Of a DNA stretch of 39,638 nt, positions 24,622 to 33,600 are shown in pieces (within the stretch, counting starts at the first letter, position 1; every line of letters begins with the position of its first letter). The translations under genes were made by a program, and so were the position numbers. The stretch comes from an uncultured Jannaschia sp. (lineage in GTDB: Bacteria > Pseudomonadota > Alphaproteobacteria > Rhodobacterales > Rhodobacteraceae). The notes under the pieces are model-generated. The model searched no databases, was not told where the DNA came from, and was given only the letters and a program-made list of their open reading frames with translations. The stretch is from assembly GCF_947494055.1 (NCBI RefSeq), contig NZ_CANLTR010000032.1, forward strand, positions 1 through 39,638, given 5' to 3'.

Positions 24622-25770
24622 TCATGCCTCGGCAGCAGGGAACGTCAGATCGTAACGTAATCCATCTGGGCCGTAGACCAGTTCCGCCGTGCCGTTCAGT
24701 TCGAACGCGACGACGTCCTCGAGAAGCCGCGTGCCGAATCCCTTGCGTTCCGGCGGCGTTATCGCGGGTCCGTCCTGTTCCCGCCACGTCATGGCCAGCC
24801 GACGGATGTCACCGTCCGAAGTCTCCAGATGCCAGTCGAGGCCCACGTGTCCTGTCGGAACGCTGAGCGCGCCGTACTTCGCGGCATTCGTCGCCAGCTC
24901 GTGAAGAACCAGGCCGAACATCCGGGCCTGTCTGGAATCGATGTCGATCGACGCCCCGCGGATCGCGATCTTGCCAGGGTCGTCCTGCCGGTATGGCGAG
25001 AGGATCTCGTTCGCGAGCGTCAGCGGATCCACCCGCTCTCCGGAACTCTCGAACACGAGGCTCTCGGCCGTCGACAAGGCCTGCAGCCGGTCGATGAATG
25101 CGGCACGGTACTCTTTCGCATTGCGGCCTTGCGTCGATGTCTGGGAGGCGAGCGCACGGACGAGGCCGAGAAGGTTCTTGACCCGGTGGCCGAGTTCCCG
25201 GGCGAGCACGCCCTGTTCGCGCGCCGTACGGTGCAACTCGTCGTGGGTCCGGACCCGCTCGATCGCGGCGGCGAGCAGGTTTGCGTAGGTTCGCAGAAAG
25301 GCGACGTCGTCCTCGCTGAAGTCGCGCTTCTCGCGGGCATCGACTTCGAGAACCCCGAACGGCGCCGCGTCCCCGGCGATGACCACGTTGACCATGCTCT
25401 TGACGCCGTGCCGGAGGAGAACCTCCGGTACGTCGAAGCGCTCTTCCGCGTCGAGATCGGACGAGACGACAGGCTGCTCCGCCGCAAGAGCATATCCCCC
25501 GGGCGAGCGTTCGTAATCGCCGAACGTCTCGTGACCGACGACGCCGGGCTCCCAGTTGACGCCGCTGCGCAAAAGCATCTCGCTGCGCGCGGGATGATGC
25601 TCGAGCACTTTCACGAGCGGCACCCCCATCGCGTCGGAGACCAGTTCGGCGGCGCGATGAAGAAGCTCGTCGATCTTCTCGCAACGAAAGGCGAACAAGC
25701 CGAAATCGGCAAGCGCCGCACGTTGCGATCGCAGTCGTTCCTTCGACGTCCTGGCGTCCATGTCTGTCAT
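24622..25770 (-). CDS. GAF-domain histidine kinase of the HWE/HisKA_2 type
   Basis: The product is 382 aa from the ATG at 25770 (MTDMDARTSKERLRSQRAAL). The open frame goes up to 25881, but the upstream part is not protein-like. The GAF domain is at about 20-165 (VEVDAREKRDFSEDDVAFLR region). The phospho-acceptor box is ARELGHRVKNLLGLVRAL with His195. The ATPase N-box is LVLHELATNAAKYGAL, and GFGTRLLEDVVAFELNG is near the end. HisKA_2/HWE kinases in alphaproteobacteria often feed the general stress response. The downstream receiver gene is cotranscribed. Its 5' part and upstream DNA are duplicated as a remnant at 35513-35890. Confidence 0.88.
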   Translation of the reverse strand: MTDMDARTSKERLRSQRAALADFGLFAFRCEKIDELLHRAAELVSDAMGVPLVKVLEHHPARSEMLLRSGVNWEPGVVGHETFGDYERSPGGYALAAEQPVVSSDLDAEERFDVPEVLLRHGVKSMVNVVIAGDAAPFGVLEVDAREKRDFSEDDVAFLRTYANLLAAAIERVRTHDELHRTAREQGVLARELGHRVKNLLGLVRALASQTSTQGRNAKEYRAAFIDRLQALSTAESLVFESSGERVDPLTLANEILSPYRQDDPGKIAIRGASIDIDSRQARMFGLVLHELATNAAKYGALSVPTGHVGLDWHLETSDGDIRRLAMTWREQDGPAITPPERKGFGTRLLEDVVAFELNGTAELVYGPDGLRYDLTFPAAEA

Positions 25771-25908
25771 CCGTAGGTCACTCCCCTGACCAGCCTGTCG
25801 GAGCGTCGCTATCCGGAATTGGAGATCGCCGGACCGCCCTGAGGCTTGGGAAAGAATGAGACGTCGGTTTGCCGGTTGCAAGTTTGCTCCGGTGTACGGC
25901 TGCGTGCC

Positions 25909-27036
25909 CTAGGACTTGCTGCCTTCGTCCGGACCGGGCCGATGCATCAACGCCTTGCCCAGGGCCAGTAACTGCCGCTCCGTCTCGTCCACCCCGAAGG
26001 CCGCGGCCTGCAAGGCCCGGGCCTGCAGCGGCCATTCCGACGCCTCCCGCCTGGCCAGTTCCGCCAGCCGCAATCGCGCCCGCCGGGTCGCTTCGCAGAG
26101 TCCGTCCGAGGCTGGCGCAGCGGCCTCGGGCGAGGTTGCGATCTCGATGAGGCCGGTCAGGTAGTCCGCGGCCTGCCGACGGACCTCGTCCGCCAGGGGG
26201 CGCAGCTCTTCGAGGGTGTTTTGGCTGATTTCCCGCCGCTCCTCCCGCACGGCGCGGTCGAGCACGATGAGCGCGTGCCAAAGCGACTCGACCCCCCGCA
26301 CCGCGTCGCGCAGGCCGGCCCCGGAGCGCAACCGCGAGGAGAACCGCGTCTCCCGGACGCGGGCCCGGGCCGCCTCGAGATGCCCCAGGAACCGCGAATG
26401 CACCGCGTCCCGCTCGTGGTGGTCGTCCGTCGTCACGCCCCGGTCGATGAGTTCGAGCAACTCGCGGCAATCGTCGAGCGCGTCGCCCAAGGCAAGCTCT
26501 ACCCGGCGCCGGCTCCGCATTGGCCAGACGAGAAAACCGGCGGCGGCGCCGATGATCGTTCCCGTGAAGATCGCCATCATCCGGCCGATCGTGTCGGCCA
26601 GTTCCGGCATCGGCTGGAGCGACAGGATCGCGGCCGTCACGGTGGCGTAGCGCAGGCTCGGCCGGACCGTGACGATCATGTTCGTCACGACCACCGCCGG
26701 GATCAGGCCGAGGATGACCGGCCCGCCGAGCGCGTAGGTCGCGACGAGTCCAACGAACGCGCCGATCGTGGCGCCGGCGAGCCGGCCCATCGCGTTCCTG
26801 TAGGTCAGGTCGGAGCTCACGCCGATGGTGAACAGGACCGAGATGATGCCCCAGGACAGATGCACCGGGGCGATCCGGTCGATCAGCAGATACGCGGCAA
26901 GCGTCGCGGCGCCGGTCTGCAGCGCGACGCGCAGGACCTGTCGCTTCTGCCGTCGCAAGTCGGCGGCGGCGGCTTTCACTATCCTCGATATGAACAGAAC
27001 GACCGCTTCCGTTGATGAACCTGGTTCGGAGCCCAC
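25909..27036 (-). CDS. FUSC/aromatic-acid-exporter-like membrane protein
   Basis: The product is about 375 aa from a GTG at 27036, tentative; the frame is open to 27375 and a GTG at 26981 is also possible. Residues 30-170 hold several membrane helices (LQTGAATLAAYLLIDRIAPV, GLIPAVVVTNMIVTV, IFTGTIIGAAAGFLVWPM). SWGIISVLFTIGVSSDLTYRN and GRLAGATIGAFVG are typical of the FUSC/ArAE family. The C-terminal half is a long charged helical cytosolic part. It is predicted to export small aromatic or other toxic compounds. It stands alone on the minus strand, upstream of the kinase operon. Confidence 0.75.
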   Translation of the reverse strand: MGSEPGSSTEAVVLFISRIVKAAAADLRRQKRQVLRVALQTGAATLAAYLLIDRIAPVHLSWGIISVLFTIGVSSDLTYRNAMGRLAGATIGAFVGLVATYALGGPVILGLIPAVVVTNMIVTVRPSLRYATVTAAILSLQPMPELADTIGRMMAIFTGTIIGAAAGFLVWPMRSRRRVELALGDALDDCRELLELIDRGVTTDDHHERDAVHSRFLGHLEAARARVRETRFSSRLRSGAGLRDAVRGVESLWHALIVLDRAVREERREISQNTLEELRPLADEVRRQAADYLTGLIEIATSPEAAAPASDGLCEATRRARLRLAELARREASEWPLQARALQAAAFGVDETERQLLALGKALMHRPGPDEGSKS

Positions 27037-27450
27037 GTTGCAGCGTACACCGCCGGCTCCGAACGCACAGATGCGGTCCCCCGGTTCCCGGGAAAGAACC
27101 GGTTCGAGCGAACGGAAAAAAGTCTTGGCTCCGGTTGGCGACCTCGCCGAAGCAGCTGTTCGCACGTCATGTGGCGGATGGCCGGGAGCCCGCCCCGATC
27201 GAAGTCGCACGCCGACTGTTTGGCCGCTTCGTCCGACCCTCGTTTGGAAGCGCTCCGCACGACGGGTCAGCGTGCTCGGGGGATCGACGGCGCCGCTTCC
27301 GTGTGGCGGGCGCGTTCGGCGACCCGGGGATGCGGACGCAAAGCCGGCCACGCATCGCCCCGATCGGTCGGGCACGGGTTGCGCTCGGGCATCGGCCGAG
27401 CCGGCACCTTATGCTTCGACAGGGCGGCGCCACGGTCGCGGAACCAACGC
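27037..27450. other. Gap upstream of the FUSC-like gene
   Basis: No convincing gene is seen. On the minus strand GGAAC (27084-27088) and GTT (27062-27064) resemble the -35 and -10 of an EcfG-type stress promoter, but the spacer is 19 nt, one or two longer than usual. This makes it a weak candidate for the FUSC-like gene promoter. Confidence 0.3.
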
Positions 27451-28482
27451 TCACACGAAGAGCAGCGCCACCGAACCGGCATAGAGCAGCAGCACGAGCG
27501 CGCTCTCGAAGCCGATCTTGCCGATCCCGAATTTCTCCCGGCGCAGCATCCCTAGCAGCAGCACCGCCGTCATCAGCATCGCGATCAGGCCGGTGGTCCG
27601 GTCCTGGTCGGTCATCGCCTCGTAGATCGAGCCGTCATAGGCGAAGTCGGCCACGCACAGGAACATCACCTCGAAGGCGTTGCCGCCGATCACGTCGCCC
27701 ACCGCGAGGCTGACGGCGCCTATGCGTACGGCGGCGATCGCGGTCACCAGTTCGGGCAACGAGTTCGCGACGGCCGCGAAGAGGGTGCCGACGGCGGATT
27801 CCGATAGCGGGGTCTTGTCGACCAGCGCGATACTGGACTCGCCGATGAAGTAGCCCGCCGCCGCGGTCACGCCGGCGTAGAGAAAGAACCGAAGCCAGAG
27901 CGATCGGTCCGAGGTCGCGTTCTCGCTCTCGTCGGGATCCGACACTGTCTCGCGCGTCTCGTCGGTCTGCACGGGGTTCCACATCGGCTCGTCCTGGATC
28001 CGGGCGAGCAGCTTGAGCCCGAAGCCGTAGCCGACGGGGATCAGCAGCGAGGCGGGATGGATGCCCCAGACCGTGATCGGCGGCTGCACGGATGCAATGA
28101 GCGGCACCGCCAGCAGCGCGACCAGCAGCACGCCCTGCGCTAGCCCGGTTGTGCTGGCCGCTGCGTGTTCGAGGTTGGCGCGTCGGTAGAACAGATCCGC
28201 CACAGCGATGAATGCCGTTTGCGCGGTGAGCCCGCCCAATGCGTTGCCGACCGCGAGGCTCGGCGCGTCCTGGAGCGCGGTGGTCACCGAGGTGATCGCG
28301 CCCGGTAGCGAGGTGGCAGCGCCGACGAACAGCGCGCCGGCGATGATCTCCCCCATTCCCGTCCGGTCGGCCAGCTTGTCGGCGACCAGGGACAGCCGCC
28401 AACCGGCCACGCCGATGCATCCAGCCGAGACGGCGAAGATCGCGACGACCAGCAAAAGCGATGCATCTGCCAGTCCAATCAT
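27451..28482 (-). CDS. Sodium/calcium exchanger family antiporter (CaCA)
   Basis: The product is 343 aa from the ATG at 28482. It has ten or so hydrophobic helices in two halves. The two alpha repeats are clear: GALFVGAATSLPGAITSVTT with GNALGGLTAQ in the first half, and FAAVANSLPELVTAIAAV with GDVIGGNAFEVMFL in the second. A charged cytosolic loop (DETRETVSDPDESENATSDR) separates them. Family members exchange Ca2+ or other cations for Na+ or H+ across the inner membrane. The first repeat has PG where most have PE, so ion selectivity is uncertain. Confidence 0.85.
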   Translation of the reverse strand: MIGLADASLLLVVAIFAVSAGCIGVAGWRLSLVADKLADRTGMGEIIAGALFVGAATSLPGAITSVTTALQDAPSLAVGNALGGLTAQTAFIAVADLFYRRANLEHAAASTTGLAQGVLLVALLAVPLIASVQPPITVWGIHPASLLIPVGYGFGLKLLARIQDEPMWNPVQTDETRETVSDPDESENATSDRSLWLRFFLYAGVTAAAGYFIGESSIALVDKTPLSESAVGTLFAAVANSLPELVTAIAAVRIGAVSLAVGDVIGGNAFEVMFLCVADFAYDGSIYEAMTDQDRTTGLIAMLMTAVLLLGMLRREKFGIGKIGFESALVLLLYAGSVALLFV

Positions 28483-29312
28483 GGTGATGCCCGCCTTCGA
28501 TCCTGTGACACCGGCTGCGAATGTTTGGCGCCCAACCGGACCAGCATTGCACATGAGTGAGCCACCCAGGTCGGTTGCAAGTCTGGCTGGTTCCCGAGCG
28601 CCCTAACGGCAGGCCCCGGCTCCATCAAGAACGAACGCAACGATTCAGGCCTGCATGACCATCTACTCATTCAGACGGAATTGTCGGATGCAGCCGCTCG
28701 GGCCACCGCAACGAACGATCATTCCGTCCCGCGCCGCGGTCGTTCGAAAATGGCGCAGCGTACGGCTGCACTCGATGGTAGTGACTAAAACCGAAAGATT
28801 TAGGCAGTCCCTGAGAACACTATTCTGAACCATTGTCGTTCTTCACGGATGAGTTGAGCAGATCGTCATAGGCAGTTCAGTGGGTGGTCGAACCGCCCCC
28901 TATTTCGCCCGGACAGCCTGGCATGATCATTGAAGGCCCGGTCGCGGACGTCCTGTGCCGGGTTGTGCGACCGGCGAAGCGGCCTATGACCGAAAGGAAC
29001 CTGGGAAATGTCCAGGCAGGCGAGGCCGTTCAGACGATTATGTTCGGTCTGAACGAAGTCGAATGGTGATTGCTGGCTCCGGGCAAGGCGCTATCGCCGC
29101 GGCAGATCGGGATTCACCCGAAATTGTTCCGTGCCAAGTGCTGGATCGGTCCAGAGCGGCGTCGCGTCCCCGAAGGCAGGCCGGCGGTCCTCGGGGTTAG
29201 CGGCGGCATCGCCGCGGCTGGACACTTCCGGCGGCCGACCGTGACGCCCGAAGGGAACGATCACCGCCTCCGGCCCCTCCAGGGAGCCGGAAGCCGCTAC
29301 GATCCAAGGCGA
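28483..29312. other. Long intergenic region, no clear gene
   Basis: A 61-aa open frame at 28884-29069 and a longer plus-strand frame over the SDR gene do not look like real proteins. GCGTACGGCTGC near 28757 resembles a motif shared with the regions upstream of the HWE kinase (about 25900) and of its remnant (about 35870). The CaCA promoter should lie just above 28482. Confidence 0.4.
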
Positions 29313-30314
29313 TCAGCCTGCCGGCTGCGGATCGCCGCCGGTCGCCCCGAAGACCTGGCCTGTCGAATAGCTGAACGCGGGGTCCGCAAGCGCCACGTAG
29401 AGCGGGGCGAGTTCCACCGGCTGTCCGGCGCGCCCGATGGGCGTGCTCGCACCGAATTGCGGCAGGTTCTCGGGCTTCTGTCCGCCGGATACCTGCAAAG
29501 GTGTCCAGATCGGGCCCGGTGTCACGGCATTCACCCGGATGCCGCGCGAGGCGAGGTTCTTCGCCATCGTCGTGGTGAACGACAATATCGCCGCCTTGGT
29601 CATCGAATAATCGATCAGGATCTCGGGCGGGGACGCTGCGACCTCGCTTGAGGTGTTGATGATCGCGGCGCCGGGCCGGAGATGCGGGAGGGCCGCCTTC
29701 GTAAGCCAGAACATCGCGTAGAGATTGGTCTTCATCGTCTGCTCGAACTGCTCGTCCGACAGGTCCTCGAGCCCCGGAACCCATTGCTGATAAGCGGCAT
29801 TGTTGACGAGGATATCGAGCCCGCCGAGTTCCTCGACGGCGCGCTGCGGCAGGCCGGTGGTGTAGCTCTTGTCGCGCAGGTCGCCCGGAAAGGCTGCAAA
29901 CGTGCGCCCCTCGTTCTCAACGACCCTCCTGACGTCCTGGGCATCCGGCTCCTCGGCCTCGAGATAGCAGATCGCGACATCCGCGCCCTCTTTGGCGAAG
30001 GCGATCGCCGCCGCACGGCCTATACCGCTGTCGCCCCCCGTGATGAGGGCGCGCTTTCCCTGCAGTCGACCGGTGCCACGATAGGTCTCCTCACCGTGAT
30101 CGGGTTGCGGGTCCATTTCTTGCGCGAGGCCGGGCCAGGGCTGCTGCTGCCGAGGATAGGGCGGTTTCGGAAAATCGGCGGCTTGCGACGTCATCGGCGC
30201 TTCGCCACCGCCCGACTGGTCTGTCTGGGCGAAGGCGGCGCCGGTGGCTGCTGCAGCGCCTGTCATTGCGGCCCCGGCCATGAGCGCGCGGCGGTTGGAG
30301 TCGAACTCGGTCAT
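29313..30314 (-). CDS. Tat-exported short-chain dehydrogenase (YghA-like SDR)
   Basis: The product is 333 aa. A twin-arginine signal (SNRRALMAGAAMTG) is followed by a proline-rich linker and the SDR core: TGGDSGIG (92-99) for NAD(P), NNAAYQ, Ser222/223 (NTSSEVA), and Tyr236-x3-Lys240 (DYSMTKAA). The length and the DFPKPPYPRQQQPWPG linker match the YghA/YhdF group, often induced by general stress. The Tat signal implies folding in the cytosol with cofactor bound before export. The substrate is unknown. The gene ends convergent to nothing obvious; upstream of it lies the IS1-like element. Confidence 0.87.
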   Translation of the reverse strand: MTEFDSNRRALMAGAAMTGAAAATGAAFAQTDQSGGGEAPMTSQAADFPKPPYPRQQQPWPGLAQEMDPQPDHGEETYRGTGRLQGKRALITGGDSGIGRAAAIAFAKEGADVAICYLEAEEPDAQDVRRVVENEGRTFAAFPGDLRDKSYTTGLPQRAVEELGGLDILVNNAAYQQWVPGLEDLSDEQFEQTMKTNLYAMFWLTKAALPHLRPGAAIINTSSEVAASPPEILIDYSMTKAAILSFTTTMAKNLASRGIRVNAVTPGPIWTPLQVSGGQKPENLPQFGASTPIGRAGQPVELAPLYVALADPAFSYSTGQVFGATGGDPQPAG

Positions 30315-30508
30315 CGGTCGTTTTCCTTCTCGGTGGTTCTATTCCGGTCGCTTGACGGAGCTACGAAAGGCAGGCACGGACACAAGCCGGTGGACGCCAA
30401 CTCACTCTTGCTACTGTCTTTTATGCCGCCTTGCTTGCGTGGTCTGGAACCGCCGAACTGCTTGCGAGGTTCCGCTGATCAGGCGGAAGGGGCATCGGCC
30501 GCATCCCC

Positions 30509-30516
30509 TGAATTCG
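30509..30516 (+). repeat. Target-site duplication, left copy (TGAATTCG)
   Basis: TGAATTCG flanks the left terminal repeat directly and recurs at 33798-33805 directly after the right one. An 8-bp duplication fits IS1 and IS1595-type insertion. Confidence 0.9.
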
Positions 30517-30538
30517 GGTAGTGTCTCAGTTTGAAATT
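30517..30538 (+). repeat. Left terminal inverted repeat of the IS1-like element
   Basis: These 22 bases, beginning GGTAGTGTCTCAGTTTG, are the exact reverse complement of 33776-33797. Similarity stops at the next base. Confidence 0.95.
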
Positions 30539-30594
30539 TCTGCTTCACAGAAGCTACCGGGTCATGCTGACTTGCGGTCAGCGTGGAGAACAAG

Positions 30595-30894
30595 ATGACG
30601 ATTACCAGTGAGCACGACATAGCCAAGGCGGTTATGCGCATAGCCTCCAGGAAGCCGGACGGCATTGCGACCTTTGACGCATTATATGCTGAAATCCCAA
30701 ACGAAATTGCTCTAACGAAATCCGATAGGGAGCCATCCCAGACACGGAACGGAGAACCGATGTGGCATCAGATCGTCCGCAACATCAGATCTCACCATGA
30801 AGCCGAGGGCAACGCAATCGCCGAAGGATGGCTGACACACGTGCCCCGGGGTGGCTACAAGATCACGGACGCTGGGCGCCGATACATCAGCTAG
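30595..30894 (+). CDS. Passenger gene: small winged-helix-like protein
   Basis: The product is 99 aa from the ATG at 30595, with GGAG 8 nt upstream; a GTG at 30583 is possible. It reads like a winged-helix DNA-binding fold of the kind at the N-terminus of Mrr-type proteins: GIATFDALYAEIPNEIAL, PMWHQIVRNIRSHHEAEGNA, GWLTHVPRGGYKITDAGRRY. Its stop overlaps the stop of the convergent methyltransferase gene (CTAG at 30891-30894). It is the only plus-strand gene in the element. It may regulate the methyltransferase; that is inference. Confidence 0.65.
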   Translation: MTITSEHDIAKAVMRIASRKPDGIATFDALYAEIPNEIALTKSDREPSQTRNGEPMWHQIVRNIRSHHEAEGNAIAEGWLTHVPRGGYKITDAGRRYIS

Positions 30895-31481
30895 GAGTAC
30901 GTAGCCTTGTATCCCGGCTTGAACCACTTCAGTTCGGTTCCGGTGGCGTCTTTATCCCAGACAAACCAAGCATAGGCGGTGGTGCCGGTACCCTTCACAG
31001 TGGCCCCCGCCGGATAGAAAGTAATCCTCTCGCTGAAAACCCAGACTCGTGAGGGAGGAGAAACCGAGAATATTGAGCGCTGCCGGTTGGCGCCTTCCAA
31101 AAAGGCAAGCCGAAGCAGTAGAGCGAACTTTTTCTTGGCGGCTACGAGCCCGGTTTTTACAAAACCCTCAGCGGCATTGTACGGAGGGTTTGTGACGATG
31201 TTGTCGGTGCTCTGCGACGTATTCAAGAAGTCTATGCCGGACTCCCCGAACCCCCGGTCGTAGAGGTCCGAGCTTCTGACTGAGTTTGATGCCTGGGCAA
31301 GAACGTCAGACATTGCACCGTTCCCGCAAGCGCTCTCCCATATGTCGCCCTGAAAGGCTTCATTGTCGATCAGGGCATGGGTTGCCCATGCGGGCGTGGG
31401 AAAGAAGTCGGGTCCGTCTAAGTCGGCGAACCGCTTCGTCGTCGGCTTGAACCCGCCGTTAAGGTTGTATGTCATGTCCAT
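30891..31481 (-). CDS. Passenger gene: orphan DNA N6-adenine methyltransferase-like protein
   Basis: The product is 196 aa. DGPDFFPTPAWATHALIDNE is followed by motif I ESACGNGAMSDVLAQASNSV, an acidic SSDLYDRGFGESGIDFL, and motif IV IVTNPPYN. Then come FVKTGLVAAKKKFALLLRL and FYPAGATVKGTGTTAYAWFV. This is the layout of small phage-type adenine methyltransferases. There is no restriction nuclease next to it, so it is probably an orphan that may mask the element or host DNA from restriction. The start could be residue 3 (MTYNLNGG). Confidence 0.75.
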   Translation of the reverse strand: MDMTYNLNGGFKPTTKRFADLDGPDFFPTPAWATHALIDNEAFQGDIWESACGNGAMSDVLAQASNSVRSSDLYDRGFGESGIDFLNTSQSTDNIVTNPPYNAAEGFVKTGLVAAKKKFALLLRLAFLEGANRQRSIFSVSPPSRVWVFSERITFYPAGATVKGTGTTAYAWFVWDKDATGTELKWFKPGYKATYS

Positions 31482-31545
31482 GTAAATTGAATAACAGAAT
31501 CAGTAGCTTATTCAAGAGTCCTTAAGTAACTCTAAGGGCTCGATA

Positions 31546-32433
31546 TTATTCGGCGACGCGCTTTTTGTACGGCCCACGCTTCTTCGGCTTCGGCGCGCGG
31601 GCGTCGATCAGGCCAACGATCCACTCCATGTCGTGCAGCGTATTGGAGACGCCAGCCGCCATCGCAGGGGTCATGCGGAGCGACTTATGCGTCCGCACAA
31701 AATTGTAATGCACGAAGTAGAGCGACAGCATGTGCAGATGGTTTTCCAGCTTCTTGCTGAACCCGTTCGTCAGACGCGTAAAGCGGCGCATTCCCATCCG
31801 CATAGTCAGGTTCTGACGCTCGACATGCGACGTGCTCACCAGTTCTTTGATAGGCTGACCGGTGACCAGTTCTTTGCGAGCGCCGGTGCACTCGGCAGGG
31901 GAATACTTGCGCTCGTGACCCTTCCGGCCCGTAGGCTCGCCGTAGAGCTTCACCAGCATGGCATAGTCCACGTCAGCGCCGAACGCGCCTTCGACGGCCT
32001 CCAGATACGCTTTGTGTCCGTCGGTGGTCAGTTGCACCCGGTTAGCAAGGCGGGCGCGAAGATCGTCCATGAACTCGATTGCCGTCGCGCCCGACCGATC
32101 GCCAACTTCAAACGACAGGATCATCTTGCTGTCGCGGTCAATGGCGGTCCAGGTCCACACGTCGCCAGCGCCTTCCGGCGCGGCCTTGGCGGTCGCGACG
32201 TTCTTGTCCTTGGCGTAGCAGAACGACCAAATTTCGTCGCATTGGACGTGTGCCGCTTTCACGTCACGGACCGTCTCGTCGTGATAGGCAGCGCAGGCTT
32301 CCCCAGCTTCGACCAGCAGCTTGGTAACGGTGTTGATGGAGACGCCGACCGTGCGACTGATCGAGCGCATCGACATGCCCTCGACTAGCATGTTCAGGAT
32401 CATTACGCGCTTCTGTGTGGGCAACTTGTTCAT
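31546..32433 (-). CDS. IS1-like DDE transposase
   Basis: The product is 295 aa. The N-terminal helix-turn-helix is MRSISRTVGVSINTVTKLLV. Catalytic DDE residues are in AAHVQCDEIWSFCYAKDKN (first Asp), RVQLTTDGHKAYLEAVEG (second Asp) and STSHVERQNLTMRMGMRRFT (Glu). The ERQNL..R......L..FSK core is shared with IS1 InsB. The C-terminal tail is basic (KPKKRGPYKKRVAE). No frameshift is needed, as in the longer single-frame IS1 relatives. It lies inside matching terminal repeats, so it is probably active. Confidence 0.87.
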   Translation of the reverse strand: MNKLPTQKRVMILNMLVEGMSMRSISRTVGVSINTVTKLLVEAGEACAAYHDETVRDVKAAHVQCDEIWSFCYAKDKNVATAKAAPEGAGDVWTWTAIDRDSKMILSFEVGDRSGATAIEFMDDLRARLANRVQLTTDGHKAYLEAVEGAFGADVDYAMLVKLYGEPTGRKGHERKYSPAECTGARKELVTGQPIKELVSTSHVERQNLTMRMGMRRFTRLTNGFSKKLENHLHMLSLYFVHYNFVRTHKSLRMTPAMAAGVSNTLHDMEWIVGLIDARAPKPKKRGPYKKRVAE

Positions 32434-32477
32434 GCACCCAACATAGGATGCAACGGGTCACTTATCAAGCAAAAAGT

Positions 32478-32894
32478 TCAGTCTGCTTTCTGACTTGTGA
32501 TATCACTGAAAAGGTAGCGAACGGCATAAACGGCAAGCCCGACAACCTGACCTAGATTTTGGACCAGCAAGGCGGGAAGTAACCATTCGTATTTTGCAAA
32601 ATCGAGCTGGCCCTTGCCCACCTTCCAAAGCAGAACGGCTTGAAAAACAATCATGCCAGCTATCGCGCCCATCAATAACCATGACCACTTCTTTTTATGA
32701 CTGTAGTGATCTCTAATGCCCTTCAGGTGCTCATAAGAGACCTGCGAAGATACCGACGCCTTCGTAAATTTCCTTATATAAGATCGCTCAGCCGTTGATG
32801 CTTCTGCGTGTCGGCTAGAAGATTGGCCTATTCCCCGCAGGACATCTTCAGGTTTGATTCGGCCCGTTGGCGGGTTAGTATTTTCTTCTGACAT
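32478..32894 (-). CDS. Passenger gene: two-transmembrane protein coupled to the ImmA-like peptidase
   Basis: The product is 138 aa. A soluble N-terminal half (RIKPEDVLRGIGQSSSRHAE and on) precedes two hydrophobic helices: WSWLLMGAIAGMIVFQAVLL, and LLPALLVQNLGQVVGLAVYA with VRYLF. The ATG overlaps the stop of the peptidase gene at 32894. The layout resembles small two-helix membrane effectors, but the family is not recognised. If the upstream pair forms a regulatory or toxin-antitoxin unit, this could be its membrane-acting output. Confidence 0.65.
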   Translation of the reverse strand: MSEENTNPPTGRIKPEDVLRGIGQSSSRHAEASTAERSYIRKFTKASVSSQVSYEHLKGIRDHYSHKKKWSWLLMGAIAGMIVFQAVLLWKVGKGQLDFAKYEWLLPALLVQNLGQVVGLAVYAVRYLFSDITSQKAD

Positions 32895-33382
32895 TAAGAG
32901 ATGTTTTTTACTCGAAACTCCATCATGGTGCGGGAAACACCAAACACAGAGGCCAGAGAACTAACTGGCGCTCCTTTTACGGGGCGCAGCAATCGCTCGG
33001 GCACCAAAAGGCACGCAGCGAATTTGTTCGCTTCTTTTTCCTTCGGGTCTTCTCTATTTGGGTCCGAGAACCGTGGAAGAACAGGATATTCGTCGGGATG
33101 GGAGCGATAGAAATCCCTATGGAGAAGCCAGTGACCCAGCTCGTGCGCCATAGTAAAGCTCTGCCGTTCCGCGAGATCAAATTCATTCACATAAAGCCGA
33201 GCGTTTGCAAAATCGCAGAACCCGGAAACATTCTCCGAATGCCCCCCAAAGTCTTCGAAAATCACATTCACGCCCGACCGTTCAGCGATTTCAAGTACAG
33301 GAATGGGTGGAGAACTGTAATCTCGCGTAAGATCGTTGGCAGTGCGTTCTGCCAATCCCCATCTGGGACGAGTTAACAACAT
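32894..33382 (-). CDS. Passenger gene: ImmA/IrrE-family metallopeptidase
   Basis: The product is 162 aa from the ATG at 33382, which overlaps the stop of the small basic protein gene (TGATG). The zinc motif is FTMAHELGHWLLH (His80, Glu81, His84), with a further ligand in KEKEANKFAACLLVPERLL. The end VSSLASVFGVSRTMMEFRVK is typical of the family. Relatives cleave a repressor (ImmR, DdrO) to switch on genes after DNA damage. Here a repressor target could be the preceding small protein. The open frame runs upstream to 33853 but crosses that gene. Confidence 0.85.
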   Translation of the reverse strand: MLLTRPRWGLAERTANDLTRDYSSPPIPVLEIAERSGVNVIFEDFGGHSENVSGFCDFANARLYVNEFDLAERQSFTMAHELGHWLLHRDFYRSHPDEYPVLPRFSDPNREDPKEKEANKFAACLLVPERLLRPVKGAPVSSLASVFGVSRTMMEFRVKNIS

Positions 33383-33600
33383 CACTCCCACCTCGCGTTT
33401 GCGGCCCTGCGGGCGATCTCCTCTCGCTGCTCGGGCGTAGTGCTTTCCTGACGTGCTTTCGCACCCGCCAAACCGCTGTTGCGCTTGGCCGGTTGCTGTA
33501 ACGTCGTTTCTTCCTGTTCGCCGGTCGCGATCTTGGCAATGTGAACAGCGTTGCCGATCACGTCCGCTGGGCGCCTCTGGCCTTGCGGTCCTCTGGGCAT
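33382..33600 (-). CDS. Passenger gene: small basic conserved protein
   Basis: The product is 72 aa: MPRGPQGQRRPADVIGNAVH at the start and GLAGAKARQESTTPEQREEI then ARRAANARWE at the end. This two-part pattern (RPADVIGNAV...IATGE..., then a G-x-ARA-TPE-R-EIA-AA-RW tail) is a small conserved protein seen across proteobacteria, often with mobile DNA. It is the first gene of a three-gene unit coupled to the ImmA-like peptidase and the two-TM protein. A DNA-binding or antitoxin-like role is plausible but not shown. Confidence 0.65.
   Translation of the reverse strand: MPRGPQGQRRPADVIGNAVHIAKIATGEQEETTLQQPAKRNSGLAGAKARQESTTPEQREEIARRAANARWE

Noticed and set aside
28884-29069. 61-aa frame on plus strand
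   Set aside because: No recognisable protein and no ribosome site; treated as intergenic.
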